Made by a program: the position numbers and the translations under genes
Source of the DNA: Pirellula sp.
Lineage (GTDB): Bacteria > Planctomycetota > Planctomycetia > Pirellulales > PNKZ01
Assembly: GCA_013822735.1 (NCBI GenBank)
Contig: PNKZ01000009.1
Location: forward strand, 148,723 to 212,722
DNA: 64,000 nt
Reading direction: 5' to 3'
In this document: piece by piece, positions 33,887 to 43,037 of the stretch
Layout: each line of letters begins with the position of its first letter
Position numbering within the stretch: position 1 is the first letter of the stretch
Notes under the pieces: model-generated
The model's input: the letters and a program-made list of their open reading frames with translations, nothing else
Told to the model about the DNA's origin: nothing
Databases searched by the model: none

Positions 33887-34483
33887 TCACAGCCATTCCG
33901 CCAAGATGCCTCGTTCCGTCAGCTTCTTGCGGAGCCGGCTTAGGCGAACGCGGAGCACGTCGGGGTCGGCCTCGAGCGCGCGGGCCGCTTCGGCCGTCGA
34001 GAAACCTTCGAGGCGGAGCTGCAGCAGTTGTTGGTCGGCCGGGTCGCATTCCTTGAGAATGCGGTCGACGCCGTCGCGCAGCTCGGCTTCGGTCGTCGGG
34101 TCGAGCTCTCCCATCCGGTTCACCACCGTATGTTCGGCGTCTTCGCGCGTGCCGGTGAGATGCGTATTGAGCTCCGTGCGGCGCTTCATCCGTTTCCACA
34201 CCTGGGCGACCTTGCGACGGATGATCTCCGCGCTGAGGGCCACGAGTTCGTGCGGCCCGGCGATGTGAAACTTGTCGGCCCGAATCCCTTTGAGCAGCGT
34301 GATGTAGACCGATTGCACAAGGTCGACCGAATCCAGATGCGGGCGGAGCAGGGGGCCGAGCCGCATGCCGGCGGCCCGGCGGATCTCCGGTTCATACTCG
34401 CGGACGAGCGCCGCCAACGCCGTTTCGTCCGCCTCGCGGAGGCGGCGCCAGAAGTCGGGTTCGTCGTCGAGCGGCGAAGACAT
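33887..34483 (-). CDS. ECF-type RNA polymerase sigma factor
   Basis: The 198-aa protein has region 2 (ALAALVREYEPEIRRAAGMRLGP, DSVDLVQSVYITLLKG) and region 4 (DPADQQLLQLRLEGFSTAEAARALEADPDVLRVRLSRLRKKL, a helix-turn-helix). There is no region 1.1 or 3, as in ECF sigma factors. It contains the planctomycete-type insert between them (RRKVAQVWKRMKRRTELN). It is divergent from a Ser/Thr kinase gene 99 bp away. Planctomycete ECF groups are commonly encoded beside such kinases, and the kinase is the likely regulator in place of an anti-sigma factor. No membrane anti-sigma gene is adjacent. Confidence 0.9.
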   Translation of the reverse strand: MSSPLDDEPDFWRRLREADETALAALVREYEPEIRRAAGMRLGPLLRPHLDSVDLVQSVYITLLKGIRADKFHIAGPHELVALSAEIIRRKVAQVWKRMKRRTELNTHLTGTREDAEHTVVNRMGELDPTTEAELRDGVDRILKECDPADQQLLQLRLEGFSTAEAARALEADPDVLRVRLSRLRKKLTERGILAEWL

Positions 34484-34582
34484 GCGCTGGGGGAATTCTT
34501 AAGGGACGGTTCGCGGCATTCATTATCTTACCACGACTTGCGATGCTACTATAGAAGTAGCTTCAGGTTATGACGCCGCCTA

Positions 34583-37500
34583 ATGACGCAGCCCAGCACT
34601 TCTCCGCCGTCGAATGCTTCCACGCTGCGTGAGGCGTGCGCCGATTTGCTGCGCCGCTTGGCCCGCGGCGAACCGGCTCGGGCCGAGAGCTACTTCGAAT
34701 CGTTCCCGGCCCTGGCGGCCGACGCGGAAGCGGCCGTCGAATTGATCTACACCGAATTCGCGGCCCGCGAAGAGGCAGGCGAGCAACCGCAGGCCGAGGC
34801 GTTTCTGGTCCGCTTCCCGCAGTGGGTCGGGCCGTTGCGACGGCAGCTCGATATCCATCGGCTCCTCAATGGCGACGGGGAACAAGCGACGCCGAAGCCG
34901 GCCGGATTGCTGGGGGCGGCCGCCACGAAGGCAGGCTCCGCCGCAGCGGACGCGCCGCAAGAATTCGGCGCGTATCACGTGCTCCGTCGGCTCGGGCGCG
35001 GCGGTATGGGCACCGTTTACCTCGCGACGCATGGCGCACTGGGGCGCTTGGCGGCCGTAAAAGTCTTGCATGGGTCGGCGCGCGGCGATCAGCAATCTGC
35101 CGACCCGACGGAACGAACTTCCGCCGAGCGGTTTCGCGCCGAAGTGCGCTCCGTTGCGGCGCTCGGGCATCAGGGCATCGTGCAACTGTATGAACTCGGC
35201 GAAACGTCCGACGGCCGGCACTTCGCGGCGTTTGAGTTCGTCGAAGGGGGCTCGTTGCAACAGGCGCTGCAAGGGCGACCGCGGCCGGCGCGCGAAGCGG
35301 CCGAGCTTGTGCGGCGCGTCGCCGAAGCGCTCGACGTTGCGCACAAGGCCGGCATCGTGCATTGCGACCTGACGCCGGCCAATATCTTGCTTGCGCCCGA
35401 CGGCACGCCGAAGATCGCCGATTTCGGTTTGGCCCGACTACCGCGGAGCGCCGCCGATCTCGAAGCCGCCGCCGCGCCGCACGGTGCTCGAAATCACAGT
35501 GCTCGAAATAGCGCGGAGCTCGACGAAGAACCCCAGCCCGACACGGCGCACCTTTCGAGCGTCGCGCTCGCCGGCACGCCCGGCTATTTGGCGCCGGAGC
35601 GGATCGATAATCCGGCCTCGGCCGCACCGGCCGCCGATTTGTATGGTCTCGGCGCGGTGTTCTACGAACTGCTCACGGGCCGGCCGCCGCACATCGGGGC
35701 CACTCCGCTCGATACGCTGCGCCAAACGAGGGACTACGATCCGCCGTCGCCGCGCACCCTCGCGCCGAGCGTGCCGCGCGACGCTGCGACGATTTGCTTG
35801 AAGTGCTTGGAGCGCGATCCGGCCCGGCGTTACGCCACAGCCGCCGCGCTGGCCGACGATTTGCGCCGGTTTCTCGCCGGCGAGCCGATCGCCGCGCGGC
35901 CGATCCACGCCGTCGAACGGCTCTGGAAGTGGGCGGGCCGGCATCGCGGGCTCGCCGCCGCCTTGGCCACGGCCGCGGCCGCGCTCGTCGCCTTAGGTAT
36001 CGGCGGAGCGTGGTACAACGTCCGGCTGCGCGAGGCGCTCGATCAATCGAAGTCGCAGGAAACGCAGATCGCGCGACAAGCGAGCGACTTGGAAACGCGG
36101 GTCGAGCAGCTCGATCGTAGCCTGTTCACGATGCAGCTCAATCAGGCCGAGGCGTTGTTGCAACGCGCGCCGCATCAGGCGCTGGCGCTCTTGAACGACG
36201 TGTCGCGTTGCCCGCCGGAGCGGCGTGATTTCGCCTGGGGTTATCTAGTTCGGCGCGCTTCGCAAGATCGGCGCACGTTCCTCGGCCACACCGGGCCGAT
36301 CGGCGCGGTCGTCTGCACGCAGCCGGTTGCCGGCGGACCGACCTTGCTCATTACCGCCGGGCTCGACGACACCGTGCGGCGCTGGAACTTGGCCGACGAT
36401 GCGACGGTCGGTACGGTTCCGGTCGTCACCAGCGATGCCGCGCTCGTCGCCCTCAATCCCGACGGCTCGCGCCTGGCCGCCGCTTATGCCGACGGCTCGG
36501 CCCGACTTTGGAACCTTGCGGCAGGAAGCGCGCCGCGGGAGCTCGTCGGCCACGCCGAGGAAATTACCGCACTCACGTTCTTCAACGGCGGACGTTGGCT
36601 CGCCACGGCGTCGGCCGACGGTCGCTTGCGCATTTGGGACCCGACCGGCGCGGCGATCACGTCGTGGCAAGTCGCCGAGGCCGGCGAAATCCTTTCACTC
36701 GCCGCCTCGCCCGACGACCAGACGTTGGTGCTCGGTCTCACCGGCGGCATCGTGCGCTTCGTCGATTCGATCGAGGGGACGACGACGGCCCAAGAAATCG
36801 GCAAGGGGGCCGGCCCGACGTCGCTCAGTTTCACGGCCGACGGCAAGCAACTGCTCGGCGTCGACGGCGCGACCGGCCGCTTGGAACTTTGGAACCTTGG
36901 CGAGCGCCGCACCTCGCGCTTGCTCGATCTTCCCGAAGGATTCGCGCGCACGGCGGTGATCCGTCGCGACGGGGCGTACTTGGCCTACGCCACGGCGGAA
37001 GGACTGGTGCGCGTCGTCCGCCCGGCCACGGGCGAGGTGACGGCCGAGTATCGCGGGCATCTTGCGCGTATCACAGGACTGGCTTTCACGGTCGACGGCG
37101 CCGGCTTGGTGAGCGTATCGGAAGATCGCACGGCCAAGTATTGGGACGTGCCGGGCGTGCGCTATCCGCAACTCATTGAGGGAGACGAGTTCAAAACCTT
37201 CGCAACGGCCTACTCGCCGAGCGGCCGCCTCTTGGCAAACGCCGGCGCCGACGGCGTGATTCGCATTCAGGATCTTTGGCCGGACGCCGAGACGTCGCAA
37301 ACTCGTAAACTTGTCGGACATGGCGCGGCGGTGCGCGTGTTGAGATTCTTCGGCGAAGACCAGCTCCTGAGCGGCGCAGAAGATAATACAGTGCGTTTCT
37401 GGGATCTGAAGAAGGGAAAGGAAGTTCGTAGTTGGTCTCAAGCAGCTTGGGTGCAAGACGTAGCGGTGGCGGAGCACGAGATCTTCTCCGCCGACGCGGC

Positions 37501-38143
37501 CGGGCATGTTCGCCGATCGGACGGATTCGATTTCGTCGCTCATGCCGGATCGATTCATGCCGTCGCCGCGATCCGAACGCGCGACCGTGATCCCGTTCGT
37601 GCGAAAGGAGAGGTGGTCGAACCGACCTATCTGCTTGCGACGTCGGCACGCGATCGAACGGTGAAGTTGTGGGACGGACAAGGAAAGTTCGTGGCGACGC
37701 TCGTAGCGCCCGGTCAGGATATCGTGTCGCTCGCGTTTGCGCCCGACGGCAAAACACTCGCAGGCGGCGACGACGCCGGGAACGTCACGTTATGGGACGT
37801 CGACACGCGAGCCGTACGCTACACCTTGCGCGGCCATAGTCGCGGCGTGTACGCGCTCGCGTTCAGTCCCGACGGACGGATTCTCGCTTCGGCGTCCGGC
37901 GGGCGCTGGTTGCAGACCTCGGGCGAAGTGAAACTTTGGGACGTGTCTTCGGGGCAGGTGCATGCCACTTTAGACGGGTACACCGCGCCGCTGGCGTTTC
38001 GTCCCGACGGGCTCGCCTTGGCCGCCGGGCGGGATAATGAGCGGAAAATAGCGATTTGGACGGCTGCGCCCTACCGAGTGGAAATGAATTCTCTCTCGGG
38101 GCCGGCGACAAACGCACCAAATGCGGCGAAAATCAAACCGTGA
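34583..38143 (+). CDS. Transmembrane Ser/Thr protein kinase with C-terminal WD40 repeats
   Basis: Order of parts in 1186 aa: an N-terminal ~130-residue region similar to that of other planctomycete ECF-linked kinases. The kinase domain follows (~130-430), with glycine loop LGRGGMGTVYLA, Lys in AAVKVL, catalytic loop IVHCDLTPANILL, DFGLARL and GYLAPERID. A membrane helix lies near 455-475 and a coiled stretch at 485-520. From ~560 to the end come many WD40 units (LVGHAEEITALTF, LRGHSRGVYALAFSPDGRILASAS, VKLWD). The catalytic loop reads HCDLTPAN, not HRDLKPEN: the catalytic Asp is kept but the preceding Arg and the Lys are lost, so it is a non-RD form that may be constitutively weak. It is divergent from the ECF sigma gene and probably its partner. 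Confidence 0.92.
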   Translation: MTQPSTSPPSNASTLREACADLLRRLARGEPARAESYFESFPALAADAEAAVELIYTEFAAREEAGEQPQAEAFLVRFPQWVGPLRRQLDIHRLLNGDGEQATPKPAGLLGAAATKAGSAAADAPQEFGAYHVLRRLGRGGMGTVYLATHGALGRLAAVKVLHGSARGDQQSADPTERTSAERFRAEVRSVAALGHQGIVQLYELGETSDGRHFAAFEFVEGGSLQQALQGRPRPAREAAELVRRVAEALDVAHKAGIVHCDLTPANILLAPDGTPKIADFGLARLPRSAADLEAAAAPHGARNHSARNSAELDEEPQPDTAHLSSVALAGTPGYLAPERIDNPASAAPAADLYGLGAVFYELLTGRPPHIGATPLDTLRQTRDYDPPSPRTLAPSVPRDAATICLKCLERDPARRYATAAALADDLRRFLAGEPIAARPIHAVERLWKWAGRHRGLAAALATAAAALVALGIGGAWYNVRLREALDQSKSQETQIARQASDLETRVEQLDRSLFTMQLNQAEALLQRAPHQALALLNDVSRCPPERRDFAWGYLVRRASQDRRTFLGHTGPIGAVVCTQPVAGGPTLLITAGLDDTVRRWNLADDATVGTVPVVTSDAALVALNPDGSRLAAAYADGSARLWNLAAGSAPRELVGHAEEITALTFFNGGRWLATASADGRLRIWDPTGAAITSWQVAEAGEILSLAASPDDQTLVLGLTGGIVRFVDSIEGTTTAQEIGKGAGPTSLSFTADGKQLLGVDGATGRLELWNLGERRTSRLLDLPEGFARTAVIRRDGAYLAYATAEGLVRVVRPATGEVTAEYRGHLARITGLAFTVDGAGLVSVSEDRTAKYWDVPGVRYPQLIEGDEFKTFATAYSPSGRLLANAGADGVIRIQDLWPDAETSQTRKLVGHGAAVRVLRFFGEDQLLSGAEDNTVRFWDLKKGKEVRSWSQAAWVQDVAVAEHEIFSADAAGHVRRSDGFDFVAHAGSIHAVAAIRTRDRDPVRAKGEVVEPTYLLATSARDRTVKLWDGQGKFVATLVAPGQDIVSLAFAPDGKTLAGGDDAGNVTLWDVDTRAVRYTLRGHSRGVYALAFSPDGRILASASGGRWLQTSGEVKLWDVSSGQVHATLDGYTAPLAFRPDGLALAAGRDNERKIAIWTAAPYRVEMNSLSGPATNAPNAAKIKP

Positions 38144-38260
38144 CGCCGCCGCCGGACGATCGTATAGAATAAGGGGCGGGTCCGTCGCGACGCGAACACG
38201 CCGCTGGTCGGCTTGGTCACGTTGCGGTGTAGCTTATTGCGCCGGGAGATTCTCTCGATC

Positions 38261-39481
38261 GTGTCGATTGCTTCGACCACTTCCGATCTGCGCGTGGCCG
38301 CGACGCATGTCGCGTCATCGCCGGCGGTCCAGGCCGGCGCGGTTCCGGCCGCTCAAGTGCAGTCGGAGCCTGTGCATCCGGTGCCCGCTCATCCTGTTCC
38401 CGCGCAAACTGTGCAGAAGCAGGCCGCGAAGCCGAGCCCGCCGGTGTATGTCGCGGAAGTGGTGTATGAAGCTTCCGTCGCCCCACCGGCTCCGGTGCTC
38501 ATCACTTCTCACGATGAACCCCTGGCGCGGCGCAGGACGCTCAGTTCCCTGGGGCTGGGTGCTTGGCTCTGGCACATTCGCTACGCGCTCACGGCCGGCT
38601 CGCTCTCGGGTGTGACGCATTGCGTGGCGCTCGTGACGCTGGGGGTCGTGCTGCTGGACGCCAAGATTACGCCGCCGCAGCAGACGCCGCCGCTCGAGGT
38701 TTCCGTCCCCGTGCAGAAACTGCTCGATAAGGTTGAGCCGCCGGTGATCACGGCGCTCGAAGCCGATAAGCCGAGCTTCCGCAGCGACGGGCGCAGCACC
38801 GGCAGCGGCTCAGGGAGCGCCGGTGCTTCAGGCGGTCGCGGCGGCGAACTGGTCGGCGGCGTTCAAGTCGCCGCGCTTACGCCCAACGCGGCGCAAACCA
38901 CGAATTCCGGCGGTACCGGCTTCGGCATCGATCGCGCCTACGGCAACGACATGCTCGGCGAAGTCGGCGAGATGAAGAAGGAGGCGACCTTCTTCGGCGT
39001 AAAGGCCGAAGGACGTTCGTTCGCCTTCGTGGTCGACACTTCCGGCAGCATGGGAATCAACAATCGCTATTTGCGCTGCCGGGCCGAACTCTTGCGGGCC
39101 GTGAGCGAGCTCGGGCACAAGCAAAAATATTTCATCACGTTTTTCAATCATCAAACGTTTGCGATGCCGGAGCGAAAGCTCGTCGAGGCGACGAGCCCGC
39201 AGTTGAAGAAAACGATGCAATGGATCACCGGAGCGGTGCCGATGGGAAGCACCGAGCCGTGGGACGGGGTCTACTTGGCTTTAAAGCTGAAGCCGGACGC
39301 GATCTTTCTCTTGACCGACGGGGAGTTCAATCCGGAAGTGGTGCGTAAGATCCTCGGCGCGCAGCCGGACGACAAGAAGCGCATCCCGATCCACACGATC
39401 GGCTTCGAAAGCACGGCCGGCGAAGTAACGCTGCAAACGATCGCCCGCGAGACGGGCGGCAAGTATTTGTATGTACCGTAA
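38261..39481 (+). CDS. Membrane-anchored von Willebrand A domain protein
   Basis: The GTG at 38261 follows a GGGAGA stretch and gives 406 aa; an in-frame TTG at 38213 is possible. A Pro/Val/Ala-rich N-terminal region of ~95 residues leads to one membrane helix (~125-150, GVTHCVALVTLGVVLLDA). A Gly/Ser-rich linker follows (~185-225), then a VWA domain (~255-405). That domain has a complete MIDAS: FVVDTSGSMGINN, a Thr in MGSTEPWDG, and LLTDGEFN. Such proteins bind divalent metal and protein partners at the membrane. It is co-directional with the WD40 kinase (117-bp gap). Its stop codon directly abuts the left REP element. Confidence 0.82.
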   Translation: MSIASTTSDLRVAATHVASSPAVQAGAVPAAQVQSEPVHPVPAHPVPAQTVQKQAAKPSPPVYVAEVVYEASVAPPAPVLITSHDEPLARRRTLSSLGLGAWLWHIRYALTAGSLSGVTHCVALVTLGVVLLDAKITPPQQTPPLEVSVPVQKLLDKVEPPVITALEADKPSFRSDGRSTGSGSGSAGASGGRGGELVGGVQVAALTPNAAQTTNSGGTGFGIDRAYGNDMLGEVGEMKKEATFFGVKAEGRSFAFVVDTSGSMGINNRYLRCRAELLRAVSELGHKQKYFITFFNHQTFAMPERKLVEATSPQLKKTMQWITGAVPMGSTEPWDGVYLALKLKPDAIFLLTDGEFNPEVVRKILGAQPDDKKRIPIHTIGFESTAGEVTLQTIARETGGKYLYVP

Positions 39482-39482
39482 A

Positions 39483-39585
39483 GTAGTCCGCCGCTCCGCG
39501 GCGGAAAAACGGTTTGCATTGTCGTGGGCGATGTCTATAGGAATCGATTAAGTGCGCTCGTTTCCGCCACGGAGTGGCGGACTAC
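39483..39585. repeat. BIME: two REP palindromes in inverted orientation (left copy)
   Basis: GTAG at 39483 precedes the hairpin TCCGCC-gctccgc-GGCGGA. The inverted partner TCCGCC-acggag-TGGCGGA ends in CTAC at 39585. The unit is 103 bp. The GTAG tetranucleotide 5' of an imperfect hairpin is the structure recognised by RAYT transposases. It starts one base after the VWA stop codon and ends on the RAYT stop. Confidence 0.9.
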
Positions 39586-40232
39586 TATGCTTTGCGATGG
39601 AAATAGTCGCCCTCTTTTAGTCTCGCCTTTATCGGATTCTCGGCGATGTACCTGCGCAAGTATTTGAATTGTTCCGGCGAGCGAATGAGATGGTCGAACG
39701 CCTCCGCTTGCCAGAAGTGACCGCGTCGGTTGAGTGCCGCGTTTATTTTTGCGGCCGAGAATTTCTTCCATGACTTGCACTGCTCGTCGATCGTCGTATC
39801 TCCGTGCATCGCGACGAGCAAGTGCACGTGATTCGGCATAATGACGAAATCGCCGAGATCGTAACGATCGCCGTCGAAGTGTCTTAGGCTCGTCGCGACA
39901 ATTTCCGCCAGATCGGGTCGACGCAAAACGCACTCGCCGTGCCCTTGGTCGAGGACGGCATGAAACTGTTCTGAGTAGTTCCGACTGAATTCGCGGCGCT
40001 CTGCGATGGGAAGACTCTGAAGCCGAGCTTCCCAATCACGATTTGCCGCATCAATTCCGTGGCGACGTAGCCATTCGTCGCGAGCGCGCAACCAGTCGGA
40101 TAATACTTCGCGCGGCATCGAATCGGCGGTTCGGAAGGTTACGAAGCAAACTGCGCCAGGCTGGAACCAATGCGGAAGCCGTCTCGTTGTGATGTCTACC
40201 GGCTCGTCGGGGTCGAAGAGTTCGAAGACCAT
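39585..40232 (-). CDS. REP-associated tyrosine transposase (RAYT, Y1/IS200-like)
   Basis: The 215-aa protein has the HUH single-strand nuclease motif VIMPNHVHLLVAMHG (two His separated by Val). The catalytic Tyr is probably in the later helix PEQFKYLRRYIAENPIKARL, with SAAKINAALNRRGHFWQAEAFDHLIR between, the family pattern. The ATG at 40232 is chosen because an upstream extension would run through the REP element. The gene fits exactly between two 103-bp GTAG-type BIMEs, its start three bases from the right one and its stop inside the left one. RAYTs cut and join REP single strands and are thought to spread them. Confidence 0.92.
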   Translation of the reverse strand: MVFELFDPDEPVDITTRRLPHWFQPGAVCFVTFRTADSMPREVLSDWLRARDEWLRRHGIDAANRDWEARLQSLPIAERREFSRNYSEQFHAVLDQGHGECVLRRPDLAEIVATSLRHFDGDRYDLGDFVIMPNHVHLLVAMHGDTTIDEQCKSWKKFSAAKINAALNRRGHFWQAEAFDHLIRSPEQFKYLRRYIAENPIKARLKEGDYFHRKA

Positions 40233-40233
40233 A

Positions 40234-40336
40234 GTAGTCCGCCGCTCCGCGGCGGAATTGTGGTTTGCGTTATCGTGGGCGATGGCTATCGGTAAATGTA
40301 TGTATCGCTCGTTTCCGCCACGGAGTGGCGGACTAC
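40234..40336. repeat. BIME: two REP palindromes in inverted orientation (right copy)
   Basis: Same 103-bp architecture as the left copy: GTAG at 40234, CTAC at 40333-40336, identical hairpins and a similar middle (GTCGTGGGCGATG versus ATCGTGGGCGATG). The terminal CTA also serves as the stop codon of the CoA-transferase gene on the minus strand. Confidence 0.9.
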
Positions 40337-41892
40337 TTTGCAAACAGTTCGCTTCGCATCGGTTTCACGGCGCGCACGATCGGCTCGAACGCCATTTGGT
40401 CCAGCACGTCGCGGCGGAGGTCGGCGCCGGGGGCGAGTTCCGTGAGCTCTAAGCCTCCGGGCGTGAGGCGGAAGACGGCGCGCTCCGTGACGTAGAGGAC
40501 TTCTTGACCGACCTCGCGACTGCGGGCCGCGCTAAAGGCAATGAGCTGCACGGCCGCGACGAACTTCCGGACGCCCCCTTCGCGCACGATGCGCAAGCGG
40601 CCGGATTCCACGGTTGTTTCCAGTCCGTCGGCGGTGAACGTGCCGCAGAAGACGAGCCTGCGCGCGGTCTGCGAGATGTTGACGAAGCCGCCGACGCCGG
40701 CGAAGCGGGTGCCGAACTTCGCGACGTTCACGTTGCCCGCCGAGTCGATTTCGGCCGCGCCGAGAGCCGCGAAGTCGAGGCCGCGGCCGTCGTAGAAATC
40801 GAACTGCGACGGCTGGTCGATGATCGCCTGCGGTCGGCGGCTTGCCCCGAAGCTTAATCCTCCCGCGGGGCGACCGCCGATCGGGCCGCTTTCGACGGTG
40901 AGCGTGGCGCTCTCAAGCAAGCCCCGCGCCGCAGCCGCTTCCGCAATGCCCTCGGGCATGCCGATGCCCAGGTTGCAGATCGCGCCGGCCGGGATTTCGT
41001 CGCAGGCGCGTAAGGCGATGATCCGCCGCTCGGCGGGCATCGCGGCGAGCGAGGCTTTCGCCGTGGTCATGGCGCTGCCGTCGTCGATGAGGTCCGGCGC
41101 GCGGCAGTAGTCGTAGTTCATCGCTTCGGCGAACGTCTGCTCATGTTCGTGCTGTTCTGCCACGACGATCCGGTCGACGAAGATGCCCGGCACGCGCACT
41201 TGCTGCGGCGGGGCGGGCGTGTCGACCAAGCGTTTCACTTGCGCGAGCACGATGCCGCCGTTGTTGCGGGCCGCTTGCGCGATCGGCAGAATTTCGCCGA
41301 TGAGCGCTTCGTCGTCGGTGAGCAAGTTGCCGAACGGATCGGCCGCCGTGGCGCGGATGAGCCCGACGTCGATCGCCGGAGCTTGGTACCAGAGCCACGT
41401 ACGGCCGCCAAGCTCGATGCGTTGGACCATGCCGTCGGGCGTGCGGTCGTTGAGTCGGCCGCCGCATTGCAGCGGGTCGATGTAGGTGCCCAGCCCGATA
41501 TGCGTGATGCAGCCGGGCCGGCCGGCGGCGAGGTCGCGAAAGAGTTGGCAGACGACTCCCTGCGGGTAGTTGTAGGCTTCGATCTTTCCTTCGAGTGCCA
41601 GACGACCGAGCTTACAGGCGAGGCCCCAATGGCCGCCGATCACGCGGTGCAGTAGGCCTTCATGGCCGAGATGATCGACGCCGCGGCCGCGACCGTCGCC
41701 TTGGCCGGCGGCGTAGAGGAGCGTGAGCCCGCGCGGGGCCGCGGTTGCGAGGAAGCGTTTTTCCAGCGCGACGGTGAGCGCTTCGGCATGCCCTGCGCCG
41801 ACGAAGCCGCCGCTGGCGACGACGGCGCCGTCGCGCACCAAGGCCACGGCTTCGGCAGCGGTGCAAAGTTTGGAATCGCGCGGCGTGGGCAT
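40333..41892 (-). CDS. Acyl-CoA:acetate / 3-oxoacid CoA-transferase (propionate CoA-transferase-like)
   Basis: The 519-aa protein contains both CoA-transferase halves in one chain. The alpha-like half has TAAEAVALVRDGAVVASGGFVGAGHAEAL, and YAAGQGDGRGRGVDHLGHEGLLHRVIGGHWG. The beta-like half has NLGIGMPEGIAEAA and the catalytic Glu in TVESGPIGGRPAGGLSFG. This is the type I fused form (YdiF/propionate CoA-transferase). It forms a gamma-glutamyl-CoA intermediate to move CoA between short carboxylic acids. The substrates cannot be assigned. The stop codon is formed by the right REP element, so the natural C-terminus may have been trimmed by REP insertion. Confidence 0.9.
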   Translation of the reverse strand: MPTPRDSKLCTAAEAVALVRDGAVVASGGFVGAGHAEALTVALEKRFLATAAPRGLTLLYAAGQGDGRGRGVDHLGHEGLLHRVIGGHWGLACKLGRLALEGKIEAYNYPQGVVCQLFRDLAAGRPGCITHIGLGTYIDPLQCGGRLNDRTPDGMVQRIELGGRTWLWYQAPAIDVGLIRATAADPFGNLLTDDEALIGEILPIAQAARNNGGIVLAQVKRLVDTPAPPQQVRVPGIFVDRIVVAEQHEHEQTFAEAMNYDYCRAPDLIDDGSAMTTAKASLAAMPAERRIIALRACDEIPAGAICNLGIGMPEGIAEAAAARGLLESATLTVESGPIGGRPAGGLSFGASRRPQAIIDQPSQFDFYDGRGLDFAALGAAEIDSAGNVNVAKFGTRFAGVGGFVNISQTARRLVFCGTFTADGLETTVESGRLRIVREGGVRKFVAAVQLIAFSAARSREVGQEVLYVTERAVFRLTPGGLELTELAPGADLRRDVLDQMAFEPIVRAVKPMRSELFAK

Positions 41893-41948
41893 GGGAGCGG
41901 CGGCGGAGGGGGTGCGGGCAAGCGACGGCGCCAGTATACAATCGCTCC

Positions 41949-42905
41949 ATGAAAATCGCTCGTGTGTCCGTTGCCGGTCCCTTTCTGCTCGCTCCGATGG
42001 AGGAGCACACCAACTACCCGTTTCGCTTGCAGATGAAGCGGCATGGGGCGGCGCTCGTTTGCACGGAGCGCGTGGATGCGGCCGACGTGGCGGCGCGCGA
42101 TCGTCGCGCCTTGCGGCTGCTGTTTACGAACGCGGCGGAGTCGCCGCGGGTCGGACAGATCAGCGGGGCCGATCCGAGCGTGATGGCCGAAGCGGCGCGG
42201 GTTGTCGAAGAGCAGGGGTTCGACGCCGTCGATTTGAACTTCGAGTGCCCGATCCGCCGGCTGGTGAATCGGGGCGAGGGAGGCGCGCTCTTGGCCGATC
42301 CGCCGGCCGTGGAACGCATTACCGCGGCAGTCGTGCAGGCGGTGAACATCCCGACGACGTTGAAGATTCGCACCGGACCGGACGGCGCGACGGAAACCGC
42401 GCCGGAGGTTGCCGCTCGTGCCGAGCAAGCAGGCGCGGCGGCCGTCGAGGTGCATTGCCGAAGCGTGCAGCAGGCGTATGTCGGCGGACCGGATTGGAGC
42501 GTGATTCCGCGGGTGAAGGAGCTGGCGACCATTCCGATCTTCGGCAGCGGCGGCGTGCGCGCGGCGGCTGATGCAGTGCAATATCTGAAAGAGTCGGGCG
42601 CCGACGGCGTGGGTATCGGGCGCGGTTGCCTCGGGAATCCTTGGCTATTTGCGGAATGCCGGGCCTTGCGGCACGGCGCGGCGATGCCGAAGTCGCCGAG
42701 TGCCCAAGAGCGCGGGCGGGCGATGTTGGAGCTCGTGGAAGCAGAGTTCCATTTATACGGCAACCAAGTGGCGCTGCGCCGCTTGGCCCGCACGGCTTGT
42801 TACTACGCGAAGTTTCTGCCGAAGTTTGCGGAGTTTAAGACGGGCGTGCATGCGGTGCGGAACATTGGGGACTTTCGACGGCTGGTGAAGGAGAGCTTCC
42901 GGTGA
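41949..42905 (+). CDS. tRNA-dihydrouridine synthase (Dus family)
   Basis: This FMN enzyme reduces uridine to dihydrouridine in tRNA. The 318-aa sequence shows the Dus pattern: LLAPMEEHTNYPFRLQMKRHG, QISGADPSVMAEAARVVEEQGFDAVDLNFECP (C is the catalytic Cys of N-x-x-C-P), then RLVNRGEGGALL. LKIRTGPD, EVHCRSVQQAYVGGPDW (His and Arg of the tRNA/FMN site), PIFGSGGVR and GIGRGCLGNPWLF (phosphate-binding) follow. It could be DusB-like; subgroup assignment needs alignment. It is divergent from the CoA transferase gene (56 bp) and followed by a GGAACGCC hairpin (42912-42933). Confidence 0.92.
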   Translation: MKIARVSVAGPFLLAPMEEHTNYPFRLQMKRHGAALVCTERVDAADVAARDRRALRLLFTNAAESPRVGQISGADPSVMAEAARVVEEQGFDAVDLNFECPIRRLVNRGEGGALLADPPAVERITAAVVQAVNIPTTLKIRTGPDGATETAPEVAARAEQAGAAAVEVHCRSVQQAYVGGPDWSVIPRVKELATIPIFGSGGVRAAADAVQYLKESGADGVGIGRGCLGNPWLFAECRALRHGAAMPKSPSAQERGRAMLELVEAEFHLYGNQVALRRLARTACYYAKFLPKFAEFKTGVHAVRNIGDFRRLVKESFR

Positions 42906-42967
42906 AGCGGCGGAACGCCACGGAGGGCGTTCCCTACAGACGTTGATCAGTTTCGCCGGGTGCGCAT

Positions 42968-43011
42968 AAAAACACGTTGACCCGCGGTTCTTGCGAACGC
43001 GGGTCAACGTG
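42968..43011 (-). terminator. Rho-independent terminator of the NPYG-repeat lipoprotein gene
   Basis: A perfect 14-bp stem CACGTTGACCCGCG / CGCGGGTCAACGTG (42973-42986, 42998-43011) is followed on the minus strand by TTTTTATG. It lies 27 bases after the stop of the gene at 43038. Confidence 0.9.
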
Positions 43012-43037
43012 GGAGAGAGATCGCGAGTGATCTTTAT

